Shown here in pieces: positions 49,347 through 58,035 of a DNA stretch of 64,000 nt. The stretch covers positions 1 to 64,000 of the forward strand of contig JAATGG010000090.1 of assembly GCA_015654835.1 (NCBI GenBank), written 5' to 3'. The stretch is from Terriglobales bacterium. GTDB lineage: Bacteria > Acidobacteriota > Terriglobia > Terriglobales > Acidobacteriaceae. The translations under genes and the position numbers were made by a program. A model generated the notes under the pieces. The model saw only the letters and a list, made by a program, of their open reading frames with translations. It was not told the DNA's origin and searched no databases. Each line of letters starts with the position of its first letter. Position 1 is the first letter of the stretch.

Positions 49347-50468
49347 TTGAAAGCTTGGCCAATCCTGGGCATCACCCTGATACAGGCGATTCTGTTCCTA
49401 GCGCATTGGTTCCTTTTCCATACCTGGATCGTCTTTTGGGGGCCGCTGAGCCCGGCGGCAACACATGCGCTGGGAATCACCCTACTGCTGCTATCGATCA
49501 GCTTTACAGCAACGGCGTTGATCGGCCACGGCATGTCGAACTGGCTGGTCTCGGGCATTTATCGGCTCGCATCGGTGTGGTTGGGACTGCTCAACTTTCT
49601 GGTTTGGGCAGCCGGCCTCTGCTGGCTGCTGGACCTGGCAGTGAGAGTATCGGGCTTGCCCGTAAATCCAGCGGAGGCGCGGCGTGTAATCGCCGGCACC
49701 CTGCTGGGGCTGACGGTGTTATGCGGTGTCTATGGCTTGGCGAATGCGGCATGGACCCGCACCCGGCGAGTCACGGTGGCGCTGCCCAACCTGCCGGAAA
49801 GTTGGCGCGGGCGGACGGCGTTGCTGCTCAGCGACCTGCATCTAGGTAATCTGAACGGGTTGCGATTCAGCCGGCGCATTGCCACGCTGGCGAGAGAACT
49901 GAATCCCGACATCATCTTCATCGCCGGCGATCTGTTCGATGGCACCAAGGTCGATGCGGAGCGGCTGGTCGCTCCACTGGGACAGCTCACTACGCCTTTC
50001 GGCTCGTATTTCGTCACCGGCAATCATGACGAATATGGCGACGTAAAACATTATCTATCGGCGGTCGCAGGCGCAGGCATACGAGTGCTGGCAAATGAAA
50101 AAGTCACCCTCGATGGCCTGCATGTGGCCGGGGTCAGCTACGGCGACACCACTTATCCGATCCGGCTGCGAACGATTCTGGAGGGGCTACACCTGAAGGA
50201 CACTGGTGCCTCGATTCTGCTGAACCATGTGCCCAACCGCCTGCCGACGGTGGAGCAGGCGGGCGTCAGCCTGCAACTCTCCGGACACACCCACGGGGGA
50301 CAGATGTTCCCTTTTACCTGGGTGACGCGACGGGCATTCGGCAAATTCACATACGGGTTGCAGCAGTTTGGCGCTCTCCAGGTCTATACGTCAACCGGCG
50401 TTGGAACCTGGGGACCACCGATGCGCGTGGGCACTCATCCTGAAATCGTGTTGATCACCTTCGCATAG
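49347..50468 (+). CDS. Membrane-anchored metallophosphoesterase
   Basis: A 373-residue protein. Four transmembrane helices occupy residues 5-135. A calcineurin-like phosphoesterase domain follows with all metal motifs: LLSDLHLGN (Asp163, His165), IAGDLFDG (194-199), VTGNHDEYG (224-231), a His in LLNHVPN and LSGHTHGGQM near 312. This matches the YkuE/YaeI-type membrane phosphoesterases. The domain topology places the active site most likely on the cytoplasmic side. The start is a TTG at 49347 with AAGGAG eight bases upstream. It is divergent from hemW. Confidence 0.9.
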   Translation: MKAWPILGITLIQAILFLAHWFLFHTWIVFWGPLSPAATHALGITLLLLSISFTATALIGHGMSNWLVSGIYRLASVWLGLLNFLVWAAGLCWLLDLAVRVSGLPVNPAEARRVIAGTLLGLTVLCGVYGLANAAWTRTRRVTVALPNLPESWRGRTALLLSDLHLGNLNGLRFSRRIATLARELNPDIIFIAGDLFDGTKVDAERLVAPLGQLTTPFGSYFVTGNHDEYGDVKHYLSAVAGAGIRVLANEKVTLDGLHVAGVSYGDTTYPIRLRTILEGLHLKDTGASILLNHVPNRLPTVEQAGVSLQLSGHTHGGQMFPFTWVTRRAFGKFTYGLQQFGALQVYTSTGVGTWGPPMRVGTHPEIVLITFA

Positions 50469-50519
50469 AAGTGTTTACATGGTTCTTCCGTTTTTTCACG
50501 ACGGACAAGAGGATGAACC

Positions 50520-52718
50520 ATGGGCGATTGGTGCAAGGGCTTCTGGAGCTTGCTGACAGCCGTTGTTTTGCTGGCAGGCGGGGCGGCAGGCGCGCAGCAA
50601 GCAGAGCCGGGTGTTTCGGCGCCATCGGGCAGCGGCAGCCCGGCGTTGGACTTCCCTACCGTGCTCTACGGCGCCGCCTACTATCACGAGTACATGCCTT
50701 ACGAACGGCTGGATAAGGACGTAGCCTTGATGAAGGCCGCGGGCCTGAATGTGGTCCGGATGGGCGAATCTACCTGGAGCCTGTGGGAGCCGGAAGACGG
50801 CCAGTTCGAATATGCGTGGATGGACCGCGTGGTCCAGGCGATGGGCAAGGCAGGCATCAAGGTAATCTTGGGGACGCCCACCTATTCCATTCCCGCCTGG
50901 ATGGCCCACCAGCACCCTGAGATTCTTGCCCGCCGCATGAACGACAGCCGATTTGGCGGCCCCGGCATCGACAACAGCTACGGCATGAGGCAGAACATGG
51001 ATACCGATTCGCCTGCCTACCGTTTCTATGCCGAACGGCTCATCCGTCATATCGTAGCCCACTACAAAGACAACCCCACGGTCATTGGATGGCAACTCGA
51101 CAATGAGACGTCGAGTTACGACGCGGCCAATCCTGATGTATTTATCGGATTCCAGCATCATCTCGAAAAAAAGTTTGGCACCCCGGAAGCGCTGAGCAAG
51201 ACTTGGTTCCTGAATTACTGGGGCGAGAACCTGCATACCTGGGAAGACCTGCCCACCCGCGATGGCGCGCAGAGCACCGGCTACAAGCTGGAGTGGAGCC
51301 GCTGGAGCCAGATGCGGGTGACGGACTTTCTGCACTGGCAAGCCGGACTCGTGCGTGAGGCTGCCGGACCGAACCAGTTTGTGACTACTGACTTCGGCGG
51401 CATGATGCGGCGCGACGTGAACGAAGAAGCCATCGCGCAAGACCTCGGCATTCCGGCGGACAACATCTATCACTGGGCGGCGCAGGAGCACTTCGATGGC
51501 GCAACGCAATCGGCGCAGGCGGACTTTGCGCGGTCGCTGAAACACTCGAATTTTCTGGTCACAGAAACCAATGCGCAGAGCACGGACTGGACCTCTGCCC
51601 ACCAGTATCCACCCTATGACGGGCAGCTCCGAGAAGACGTCTACACCCATCTCGCGAACGGCGCCAACATGGTGGAGTATTGGCACTGGGCCTCGATTCC
51701 AGCCAATCAGGAGACCTATTGGAAAGGTATTTTGTCGCACGATCTGGAGCCCAACCGCGCATACGCCGAGATGAGCCGGACAGCGCATGAATTGCAGAGG
51801 ATCGGCCCGCATCTTGTGGGCTTGCAGATTCACAATCAGGTAGCTATTCTGTGGAGCCGCGACTCCTTGAACGCCATCGGATTCATGCCGTTCACTTCCT
51901 CAGGGCCGCAGTGGAGCTTTGCGCCGCCAACCGGCGACTATGCCTCATTGGTGAACCAGATTCACAAATCGCTCTATAGCCTGAATGTGGGCTGCGACTT
52001 TGTGTTTCCAACCACACAGGATTTTTCCGCCTACAAGCTTCTGATTGTGCCGGCGCTCTATATTGCCGACGATGCGTTGCTGCAGCGAATCGCCGATTAC
52101 GTGAAGAACGGCGGCCACGTGGTGATGACGTTCAAAAGCGGCTTTGCCAACGAGAACTCAGCAGTGCGCTGGGTGCGCGCTCCGGGACCGCTGCGCGAGG
52201 CCGCGGGTTTCAGCTATCAGGAGTTCTCTAACCTGGAGCATCCGCTGGCGCTCAAGGGCGATCCTTTCCACGTCGGCACAGCAGATCCAACGGCGAATCA
52301 GGTGCAGTATTGGGCCGAGTTTCTGATGCCCGAGCACGCCAGGACGCTCGCTTCCTATGATCATCCGTTCTTTGGACGCTGGCCGGCGATTACGGAAAAC
52401 GAGTATGGCGCGGGCACGCTGCTGTATGAGGGCACCTATCTTTCGAGTGAGTTGCAGACGGCGGTGCTGAGACGAACTCTGGAGCAAATCGGTTTGGCAG
52501 GTCCAGACCAGCAACTGCCCGCAGCCGTGCATGTGACTCACGGCGTCAATCGACTCGGCAGACGCGTGCACTACTACTTCAACTATTCCGGAGGCGAGGT
52601 AAAGGCCAGCTACGCGTATGCCGCAGGAACCAACCTGCTGGATGGAAAGGCCGTTGGCATGAATGGAGCGCTGACGCTGGCGCCTTGGGACGTGGCAATC
52701 GTGGAAGAATCTCGGTAG
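50520..52718 (+). CDS. Glycoside hydrolase family 42 beta-galactosidase
   Basis: A 732-residue enzyme with a signal peptide (FWSLLTAVVLLAGGAAGAQQ). The GH42 barrel begins YGAAYYHEYMPYERLDKD and shows VVRMGESTWSLWEPEDG, the acid/base Glu in GWQLDNETSSYD (about 195) and the nucleophile Glu in FLVTETNAQST (about 348). The middle trimerisation domain (LLIVPALYIADDALLQRI) and a short C-terminal beta domain follow. It cleaves terminal beta-galactose. A signal peptide is unusual in this mostly cytoplasmic family. AGAGGA precedes the ATG. GH3 follows 195 bases downstream. Confidence 0.92.
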   Translation: MGDWCKGFWSLLTAVVLLAGGAAGAQQAEPGVSAPSGSGSPALDFPTVLYGAAYYHEYMPYERLDKDVALMKAAGLNVVRMGESTWSLWEPEDGQFEYAWMDRVVQAMGKAGIKVILGTPTYSIPAWMAHQHPEILARRMNDSRFGGPGIDNSYGMRQNMDTDSPAYRFYAERLIRHIVAHYKDNPTVIGWQLDNETSSYDAANPDVFIGFQHHLEKKFGTPEALSKTWFLNYWGENLHTWEDLPTRDGAQSTGYKLEWSRWSQMRVTDFLHWQAGLVREAAGPNQFVTTDFGGMMRRDVNEEAIAQDLGIPADNIYHWAAQEHFDGATQSAQADFARSLKHSNFLVTETNAQSTDWTSAHQYPPYDGQLREDVYTHLANGANMVEYWHWASIPANQETYWKGILSHDLEPNRAYAEMSRTAHELQRIGPHLVGLQIHNQVAILWSRDSLNAIGFMPFTSSGPQWSFAPPTGDYASLVNQIHKSLYSLNVGCDFVFPTTQDFSAYKLLIVPALYIADDALLQRIADYVKNGGHVVMTFKSGFANENSAVRWVRAPGPLREAAGFSYQEFSNLEHPLALKGDPFHVGTADPTANQVQYWAEFLMPEHARTLASYDHPFFGRWPAITENEYGAGTLLYEGTYLSSELQTAVLRRTLEQIGLAGPDQQLPAAVHVTHGVNRLGRRVHYYFNYSGGEVKASYAYAAGTNLLDGKAVGMNGALTLAPWDVAIVEESR

Positions 52719-52721
52719 ACA

Positions 52722-52752
52722 GGACGATACTGGCCTGAGATGGGCATCGTCC
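52722..52752 (+). terminator. Weak hairpin after the GH42 gene
   Basis: ggacgat and atcgtcc can pair over 7 bp around a 17-nt loop immediately after the GH42 stop. The stem is short and no T-run follows. Confidence 0.25.
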
Positions 52753-52913
52753 GCCTGAACGGAAGAACTTCCCCAACGATAGATGGCCATCTGCGACTGT
52801 CTCAGTATTTTCCCGACCTCGCCGACCGGACAAAACGAGCCAGTCCCGCCGCTTGGTTGATAGTATGAGAGCGGCTCAATCAAACGGTTTATTCGGTTTA
52901 TCAAGGGGGATTC

Positions 52914-55160
52914 ATGAAACACTCTCGACGCGGTGCCGGATTGGGACTTTCGGTCCTGGCGCTCTGGTCATTTTCTTTGCTGACAACTTCTGTTTCTGCA
53001 CAGCACCACAAGGCGCCGGCACCCACCGGGCCGTGGATGAACACCAGCCTTTCGCCGGACGAGCGGGCCGACCTGGTGTTGAAGGAGATGACCCTCGACG
53101 AGAAAATTGCATTGCTGCACGGGGTGGGTATGCCCACGGACGACCCGGTGACGCCGGAGAATGCCGACTCGAACCGTGGCGTGGGCTATGCGGTGGGCGT
53201 GCCCCGGCTGGGCATCCCGGGCATCGATATGGGCGACGCGGCCTATGGCGTGCGGTCGAGCGGAGCCAACGGGCGCTACTCGACAGCGTTGCCGGCCAAT
53301 GTGGCGGCGGCGGCAAGCTGGGACCCCAATGCGGCCTACGAATATGGCGCACTGATCGGGCGCGAACTGCGGGCGCAAGGCTTCAACATGTCGCTCGGCG
53401 GCGGCGTAGACATTACACGGGAGCCGCGCAATGGACGCACGTTCGAGTACCTGGGCGAGGACCCGGTGCTAGCCGGAACGCTGGTGGCCAAGCTGATCCA
53501 GGGAACGCAGTCGGCGCATGTGATCGGCGACATCAAGCACTACGCGTTCAACGACCAGGAGAGCGGCCGGAACTCAGTAAACGCCAACATCAGCAAGCGG
53601 GCGGCGCGTGAGTCGGACCTGCTGGCGTTTGAGATCGGCGTGGCCGAAGGACAACCGGCAGCGGTGATGTGCTCGTATAACCGCGTGAACGGCGACTTTG
53701 CCTGCGAGAACCAATACCTGCTGAATGAAGTGCTGAAGAAGGATTGGAAGTTCCCCGGATTCGTGCTGTCGGATTGGGGCGGCACGCACAGCACGGAGAA
53801 GGCTTCCGCCGCGGGCCTCGACAACGAGCAGCCCGACAGCGTGTTTTATGGCGAACTCTATAAGGAAGCCGTGCAGGCCGGCAGAATTTCGACAGCCGAG
53901 TTGGACGACCATATCCACCGGATTCTGCGCTCGATGTTTGCGGCGGGCGTGATCGACTATCCTCGCCAGCGCAGCGTCGTAGACCCCTTCGCGGGCATGG
54001 AAACCGCGCGCAAGATCGAGGAAGGCAGCATTGTTCTGCTGAAAAATACACATGCGGTGCTGCCGCTGGAGGCGGGGAGGGTGCATACGATTGCGGTGAT
54101 CGGGGGGCACTCGGATGTGGGCATGATCTCGGGGGGCGGTTCGGCCCAGGTGGACCCGATCGGTGGGAATGCCATCATGCCTCCAGGCAAGGGCGCGACG
54201 CATTGGCAGGAGCATATCTGGTTCCCGACCTCGCCGATGAAGGCGATCCAGGCGCGGGCCCCGAAGGCTACGGTGAGGTATGACGCCGGGACAGATGCGG
54301 CCTCGGCAGCAGCGGCGGCCAAGGGCGCGGATGTGGCCATCGTGTTCGCCTACCAGTGGGAGAGCGAGGGCATGGATCTGCCGTCGCTGTCACTGCCCGA
54401 TCATCAGGACAACGTGATTGCGACCGTGGCGGCGGCCAATCCGCACACCATCGTGGTGTTGGAGACGGGCAGCCCGGTGACGATGCCGTGGGTGGATGCT
54501 CCGGCGGCAATCCTGGAGGCGTGGTTCGCGGGTAGCGACGGCGCCAACGCGGTAGGCAACATCCTGTTCGGCTCGGTGAACCCCAGCGGCAAGCTGCCGA
54601 ACACGTTCCCCCGGAGCGAAGCCGATTTGCCGCATCCGACCGTGGTGCAACCGCCGCCGGAGTCGGAGCACTTCTCCGGGCCGGTTTCGCCGGTGGTGCG
54701 GGGCAAAGGGTTGCCGCCGTTCCAGGTGCAGTATGACGAAGGCGTCAAGGTCGGCTATAAGTGGTACGACGCGGAGAACAAGCCAGTGCTGTTCCCGTTC
54801 GGCTTCGGTCTCTCGTATACGACCTACAGTTACTCGGGGCTGACGGTCACGCCGGGAGACAAGATCAAGGCTACGTTCACGGTGGCCAATACCGGCACAC
54901 GCTCAGGCGCAGAGATCGCGGAAGTCTATGCCGCGCTGCCGGCGCAGGCCGGCGAGCCGCCCAAGCGTTTGGTGGGCTGGAGCAAGGTTGCCATCGACGC
55001 CAAGGGCAAACAGACGGTGACGGTGGAAATCGATCCCAAGTACCTGTCGATCTTCGACGAGCAGAAGGATGGATGGACGCTGGTTCCAGGCGACTACACG
55101 ATCATGGTCGGCGGCTCTTCACAGAGCTTGCCGCTGAAGGCAACCATTCACCTCAAGTAA
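52914..55160 (+). CDS. Secreted glycoside hydrolase family 3, probable beta-glucosidase
   Basis: A 748-residue enzyme with a signal peptide ending SVSAQ. The N-terminal barrel contains LKEMTLDEKIALLHG, GYAVGVPRLGIPGIDMGDA, VIGDIKHYAFNDQE, VMCSYNRVNGDFACEN and the nucleophile Asp in GFVLSDWGGTHS (about 287). The alpha/beta domain (EEGSIVLLKNTHAVLPL) and a fibronectin-III-like C-terminus (GLSYTTYSYSGL, KRLVGWSKVA) complete the common three-domain architecture. AAGGGGGA precedes the ATG. It acts on beta-linked glucosides or related sugars, and likely continues degradation begun by GH42. Confidence 0.94.
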   Translation: MKHSRRGAGLGLSVLALWSFSLLTTSVSAQHHKAPAPTGPWMNTSLSPDERADLVLKEMTLDEKIALLHGVGMPTDDPVTPENADSNRGVGYAVGVPRLGIPGIDMGDAAYGVRSSGANGRYSTALPANVAAAASWDPNAAYEYGALIGRELRAQGFNMSLGGGVDITREPRNGRTFEYLGEDPVLAGTLVAKLIQGTQSAHVIGDIKHYAFNDQESGRNSVNANISKRAARESDLLAFEIGVAEGQPAAVMCSYNRVNGDFACENQYLLNEVLKKDWKFPGFVLSDWGGTHSTEKASAAGLDNEQPDSVFYGELYKEAVQAGRISTAELDDHIHRILRSMFAAGVIDYPRQRSVVDPFAGMETARKIEEGSIVLLKNTHAVLPLEAGRVHTIAVIGGHSDVGMISGGGSAQVDPIGGNAIMPPGKGATHWQEHIWFPTSPMKAIQARAPKATVRYDAGTDAASAAAAAKGADVAIVFAYQWESEGMDLPSLSLPDHQDNVIATVAAANPHTIVVLETGSPVTMPWVDAPAAILEAWFAGSDGANAVGNILFGSVNPSGKLPNTFPRSEADLPHPTVVQPPPESEHFSGPVSPVVRGKGLPPFQVQYDEGVKVGYKWYDAENKPVLFPFGFGLSYTTYSYSGLTVTPGDKIKATFTVANTGTRSGAEIAEVYAALPAQAGEPPKRLVGWSKVAIDAKGKQTVTVEIDPKYLSIFDEQKDGWTLVPGDYTIMVGGSSQSLPLKATIHLK

Positions 55161-55197
55161 CTCGTAGTCTCAAGTAACTCGCGGTTTGTGACTCAGC

Positions 55198-55239
55198 TAT
55201 TTCCATCTCTGCGTCCTCTCGGACGCAGAGATGGAAATA
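55198..55239 (+). terminator. Perfect 19-bp hairpin after the GH3 gene
   Basis: tatttccatctctgcgtcc pairs exactly with its reverse complement around the loop tctc, 38 bases past the GH3 stop. There is no T-run after it. The perfection of the stem would also suit an RNA-processing site. Confidence 0.65.
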
Positions 55240-55370
55240 CACCTACGCTTAGAGAACTTATTTGTAGTGGCAAAAATTGTACGGAAAATAAAGTAGCGAT
55301 CAAGTTGACGGGCTCGCGGATTTGTTTCGTGGTAATAGTCTGATAGATAGAACTTCCCGAGGCACCCTCT

Positions 55371-56516
55371 TTGACACAATCGGCCCCGCGCGCCCCCGGC
55401 CTGGACACGCTGCGCAGTCTGGCAATCGTTTCCGTTATCGTTTTTCACGTCTATGGATTTCATGGTCCCGACACCTTGCCGCAGATGTTGCAGCCGGCAG
55501 CAAGGCTAGGATGGATGGGCGTGGATCTGTTCTTCGTTCTCAGCGGATACCTGATCGGCTCTCAGTTGATGCGGCCCTATGTTGCCGGGGAACGGCCGCA
55601 GTTGTGGGCGTTCTATCGCAACCGACTGTACAGGGTGTTGCCGGCTTACCTGGCGGTGCTGGCACTCTATTATGTTTTGCCGGTGTGGCGCGAGGAGACG
55701 AGGCTTTCGCCGCTGTGGGAGTATCTTACCTTCACCGTAAATCTGTTTATCGACTATAGCGCCAATGGAGCCTTTTCGCATGTGTGGTCGCTGTGCGTGG
55801 AGGAACACTTCTATCTGCTGCTGCCGCTGATTTTGTTGCTCATGATGCGCAGGCCGTCGCTGCGCAGAACGGTTGCGGTGCTGGCAGGGCTGGTGCTGTT
55901 CGGCATTTGCTTGCGGTCGTTCATTCTGTTTCATTGGCTGAGGCCTCTGGAGACAGCGGGGCATGGCTTTGCGATTCCCTACCTCGAGCGCATCTATTAC
56001 CCGACCTATAGCCGCCTGGATGGGTTGCTGGCCGGCATCACGCTGGCGCTGGTGAAGACGTTTCGACCGCTGTGGTGGAGTGCGTTGGCCAAGCGGGGAC
56101 ACCTGCTGCTGGTTATGGGCGTCGGGCTGACCGGTGCGGCGATCTGGCTGTTCAAGGACCGCTGGCAATCGGTGTTCGGCGTGCAGGCATGGGGCGTGGC
56201 GGTTGGGTTTCCCCTGCTGTCGGCCGGGCTGGGACTGGTGGTGGCTTCGGCGCTGAGCGACAACTGCGTGTTGAGCCGCTACAAGGTGCCGGGAGCAAAG
56301 CTGATCGCCACGCTGGCCTACAGCCTCTATCTCACGCATAAAGAGCTGATTCATTTGATGGACCTTTGCTTTCCGGCTTTGGCGCGGGCCGGGATGTATC
56401 CATGGCTGGGCGCGTTTGCGGCGTGTTGCCTAGTTGTGTCGGGCGTTCTGTACGTATGCGTGGAGCGGCCGTTCCTGTTGTTGCGGGATCGGCGGCGCGT
56501 GCGGTCCACGGTGTAG
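55371..56516 (+). CDS. Acyltransferase family 3 membrane protein
   Basis: A 381-residue integral membrane O-acyltransferase with about ten helices. The catalytic His is in SVIVFHVYGF, the R/K-x10-H region is followed by WMGVDLFFVLSGYLIG, RNRLYRVLPAYLAVLALYY, FSHVWSLCVEEHFYLLLPL, and LAYSLYLTHKELIHL. These proteins acetylate or succinylate surface glycans. The start is a TTG at 55371 preceded by GAGG. It is separated from GH3 by a strong hairpin and therefore probably has its own promoter. Confidence 0.9.
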   Translation: MTQSAPRAPGLDTLRSLAIVSVIVFHVYGFHGPDTLPQMLQPAARLGWMGVDLFFVLSGYLIGSQLMRPYVAGERPQLWAFYRNRLYRVLPAYLAVLALYYVLPVWREETRLSPLWEYLTFTVNLFIDYSANGAFSHVWSLCVEEHFYLLLPLILLLMMRRPSLRRTVAVLAGLVLFGICLRSFILFHWLRPLETAGHGFAIPYLERIYYPTYSRLDGLLAGITLALVKTFRPLWWSALAKRGHLLLVMGVGLTGAAIWLFKDRWQSVFGVQAWGVAVGFPLLSAGLGLVVASALSDNCVLSRYKVPGAKLIATLAYSLYLTHKELIHLMDLCFPALARAGMYPWLGAFAACCLVVSGVLYVCVERPFLLLRDRRRVRSTV

Positions 56517-56856
56517 TTTCTGCCACGAAAAACGAACAAAAGGAGAATCGCCCTCCCCCGGGGGGGGGGGCTGAATCATGCCCTGCTACAAGACTCTTTG
56601 TGCTGTGGCCGTCCAAAAACACTGATCTATGCGATCAGTTCCAGTGTGTGCTGATGAGGCGGTATTTTGTGCAATGCGCACCGCGGTTGTGCGCGGATCG
56701 GGGAGGTGTGGATGGACAGCGGAGGACCGATGGAGCCGGTGCATTGGGGTTCGTGCTCTCCCAGGTTATGCGCAAAAACGCGCCGAACCTGGGGCACCCG
56801 GTCGGTGTGCTGGAAGGAGTTTTTGAAACATGGAGCACGCTGGTCCACTGGCGAAT
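56517..56856. other. Intergenic region holding G/C run and repeat copy 1
   Basis: About 340 bases without a supported gene. It contains C5 followed by G11 (56555-56570) and the first copy of the long direct repeat (56721-56836). Open frames passing through it are due to the repeat and resemble no protein family. Confidence 0.6.
56721..56836 (+). repeat. Direct repeat copy 1 with internal hairpin
   Basis: A 116-base segment nearly identical to 57881-57998. Its core (56753-56797) is an imperfect palindrome: gtgc, then cccaggtt (56760-56767) pairing with aacctggg (56786-56793), with inner gcgc pairs, and gcac at the end. This resembles a REP-type dispersed element. Confidence 0.85.
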
Positions 56857-57657
56857 TTACTTTACCAACTCAAGTGCTTCTTTCAGTACATCGATGGTAT
56901 TTTGATCTGGTTGGCCATCCTCAAAATTCGAAATCACACGGAGCGCATCCTCAATTTGAGAGCGTGCATCGTCCAAACTGACATAGCACTTCCTTTTCAC
57001 TGATTCAAGGATGGCTATTGCCGCCTGATAAAACACGAATGGCTGAGATTCTGTCTTTATACGTTCGATCAACCACTTGAAGTATCTAGCCCTAGGTTCG
57101 ACTTGGAGCATACAGATGGCAGCGAGTCGCCTTCCCACAGAATCAGACCGGGTAAGTTCTGTCCGAAGTCCTAAGCCCGCAATGGCTAAAGTTCGCATTC
57201 CGGCTGCAATTTCGTTCATCTTTCGGGTTCGAAGACCACTGGGAGGAATGTTCGCACGGACAATTTCGTACTCTCTTGCCAACTCATAAATCTCACGCCG
57301 AACAGTATCCCGAACCGTTGACTCTGGAATCCCTGCCCTATAAACCTTAGTGCGCAAGGTCTCAGCTGCTCGTACTTGATTCGGCGGGACCGATTTCGGC
57401 GGGTCGCTGTCGCTTATCTGAGTGCTCGCTTCAATGACGGCCTCTTTTACTTCGTCTTCGAAAGCTTCTAATTCGAGCTGACCAACTTTAACCTTCTTGG
57501 CCAGGGAAACTTTACGCCCACAAACTTTTAGTAGAAATGCGATTCTCACTCTATGCACAAACAAAAACCATAGAGCAACTGCAGGCCACGCAACCGCATT
57601 CAATATGGCGGCGATACTTGAAAGTAACGCCGCCCACGATGCAGGCTGATCAGTCAA
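56857..57657 (-). CDS. Orphan membrane-anchored protein between direct repeats
   Basis: A 266-residue protein. One or two hydrophobic stretches (residues about 8-36, WAALLSSIAAILNAVAWPAV and WFLFVHRVRIAFLL) are followed by a long helical cytoplasmic part rich in charged residues (for example QLELEAFEDEVKEAVIEA and ESTVRDTVRREIYELAREYE). No known family recognised. The start is a TTG at 57657 with a strong GGAGG about 5 bases upstream, which supports real translation. Base composition is clearly lower in G+C than both neighbours. It fills most of the 1-kb space between two direct repeats, which suggests transfer as a unit. Confidence 0.7.
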   Translation of the reverse strand: MTDQPASWAALLSSIAAILNAVAWPAVALWFLFVHRVRIAFLLKVCGRKVSLAKKVKVGQLELEAFEDEVKEAVIEASTQISDSDPPKSVPPNQVRAAETLRTKVYRAGIPESTVRDTVRREIYELAREYEIVRANIPPSGLRTRKMNEIAAGMRTLAIAGLGLRTELTRSDSVGRRLAAICMLQVEPRARYFKWLIERIKTESQPFVFYQAAIAILESVKRKCYVSLDDARSQIEDALRVISNFEDGQPDQNTIDVLKEALELVK

Positions 57658-58035
57658 CTGAGCCTCCGAAATATAGAGCGCGAAATAATCCCTGAATTGA
57701 GTTTAGACATATAGTATATGATCCGCTTCCTTGCCCCGCGAGAGAACGAACATCTGAGGTCTAGATTTTACACAGAGTAATCCGTAGCACGGTTAAGAAA
57801 CATAAGTTGCTTGCAACAGGCGATACCTTCGGGGACCGGAACTGGTAATCCTGACAGACCGCTTGTGCAAAGCAGATCTCGGAGGCCTGATGGAGCCGGC
57901 GCATTGGGGTTCGTGTTCTCCCAGGTTATGCGCAAAAAACGCGCCGAACCTGGGGCACCCGGTCGGTGTGCTGGATGGAGTTTTTTAAGGCATGGAGCGT
58001 GCATCTCGATCAGCGGCCAAGGTAGAGATTGCCAG
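57658..58035. other. Intergenic region holding orphan-gene promoter and repeat copy 2
   Basis: About 378 bases. A 13-bp palindrome catatagtatatg (57708-57720) lies just upstream of the orphan gene and could be its operator or -10 region. Repeat copy 2 fills 57881-57998. The rest shows nothing recognisable. Confidence 0.5.
57881..57998 (+). repeat. Direct repeat copy 2 with internal hairpin
   Basis: Same orientation as copy 1 and about 1.05 kb downstream of its end. It differs by scattered substitutions and one or two extra bases in A- and T-runs. The palindrome core (cccaggtt 57920-57927 with aacctggg 57947-57954) is conserved. Confidence 0.85.

Noticed and set aside
56366-56905. A 179-codon frame running through the G-run and repeat copy 1
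   Set aside because: It crosses non-coding repeat DNA, and its N-terminal part is an out-of-frame reading of the acyltransferase gene.
56721-57998. Insertion sequence or integron cassette
   Set aside because: The repeats are direct, there is no transposase or integrase, and no short target-site duplication could be recognised; described as a repeat-flanked gene instead.
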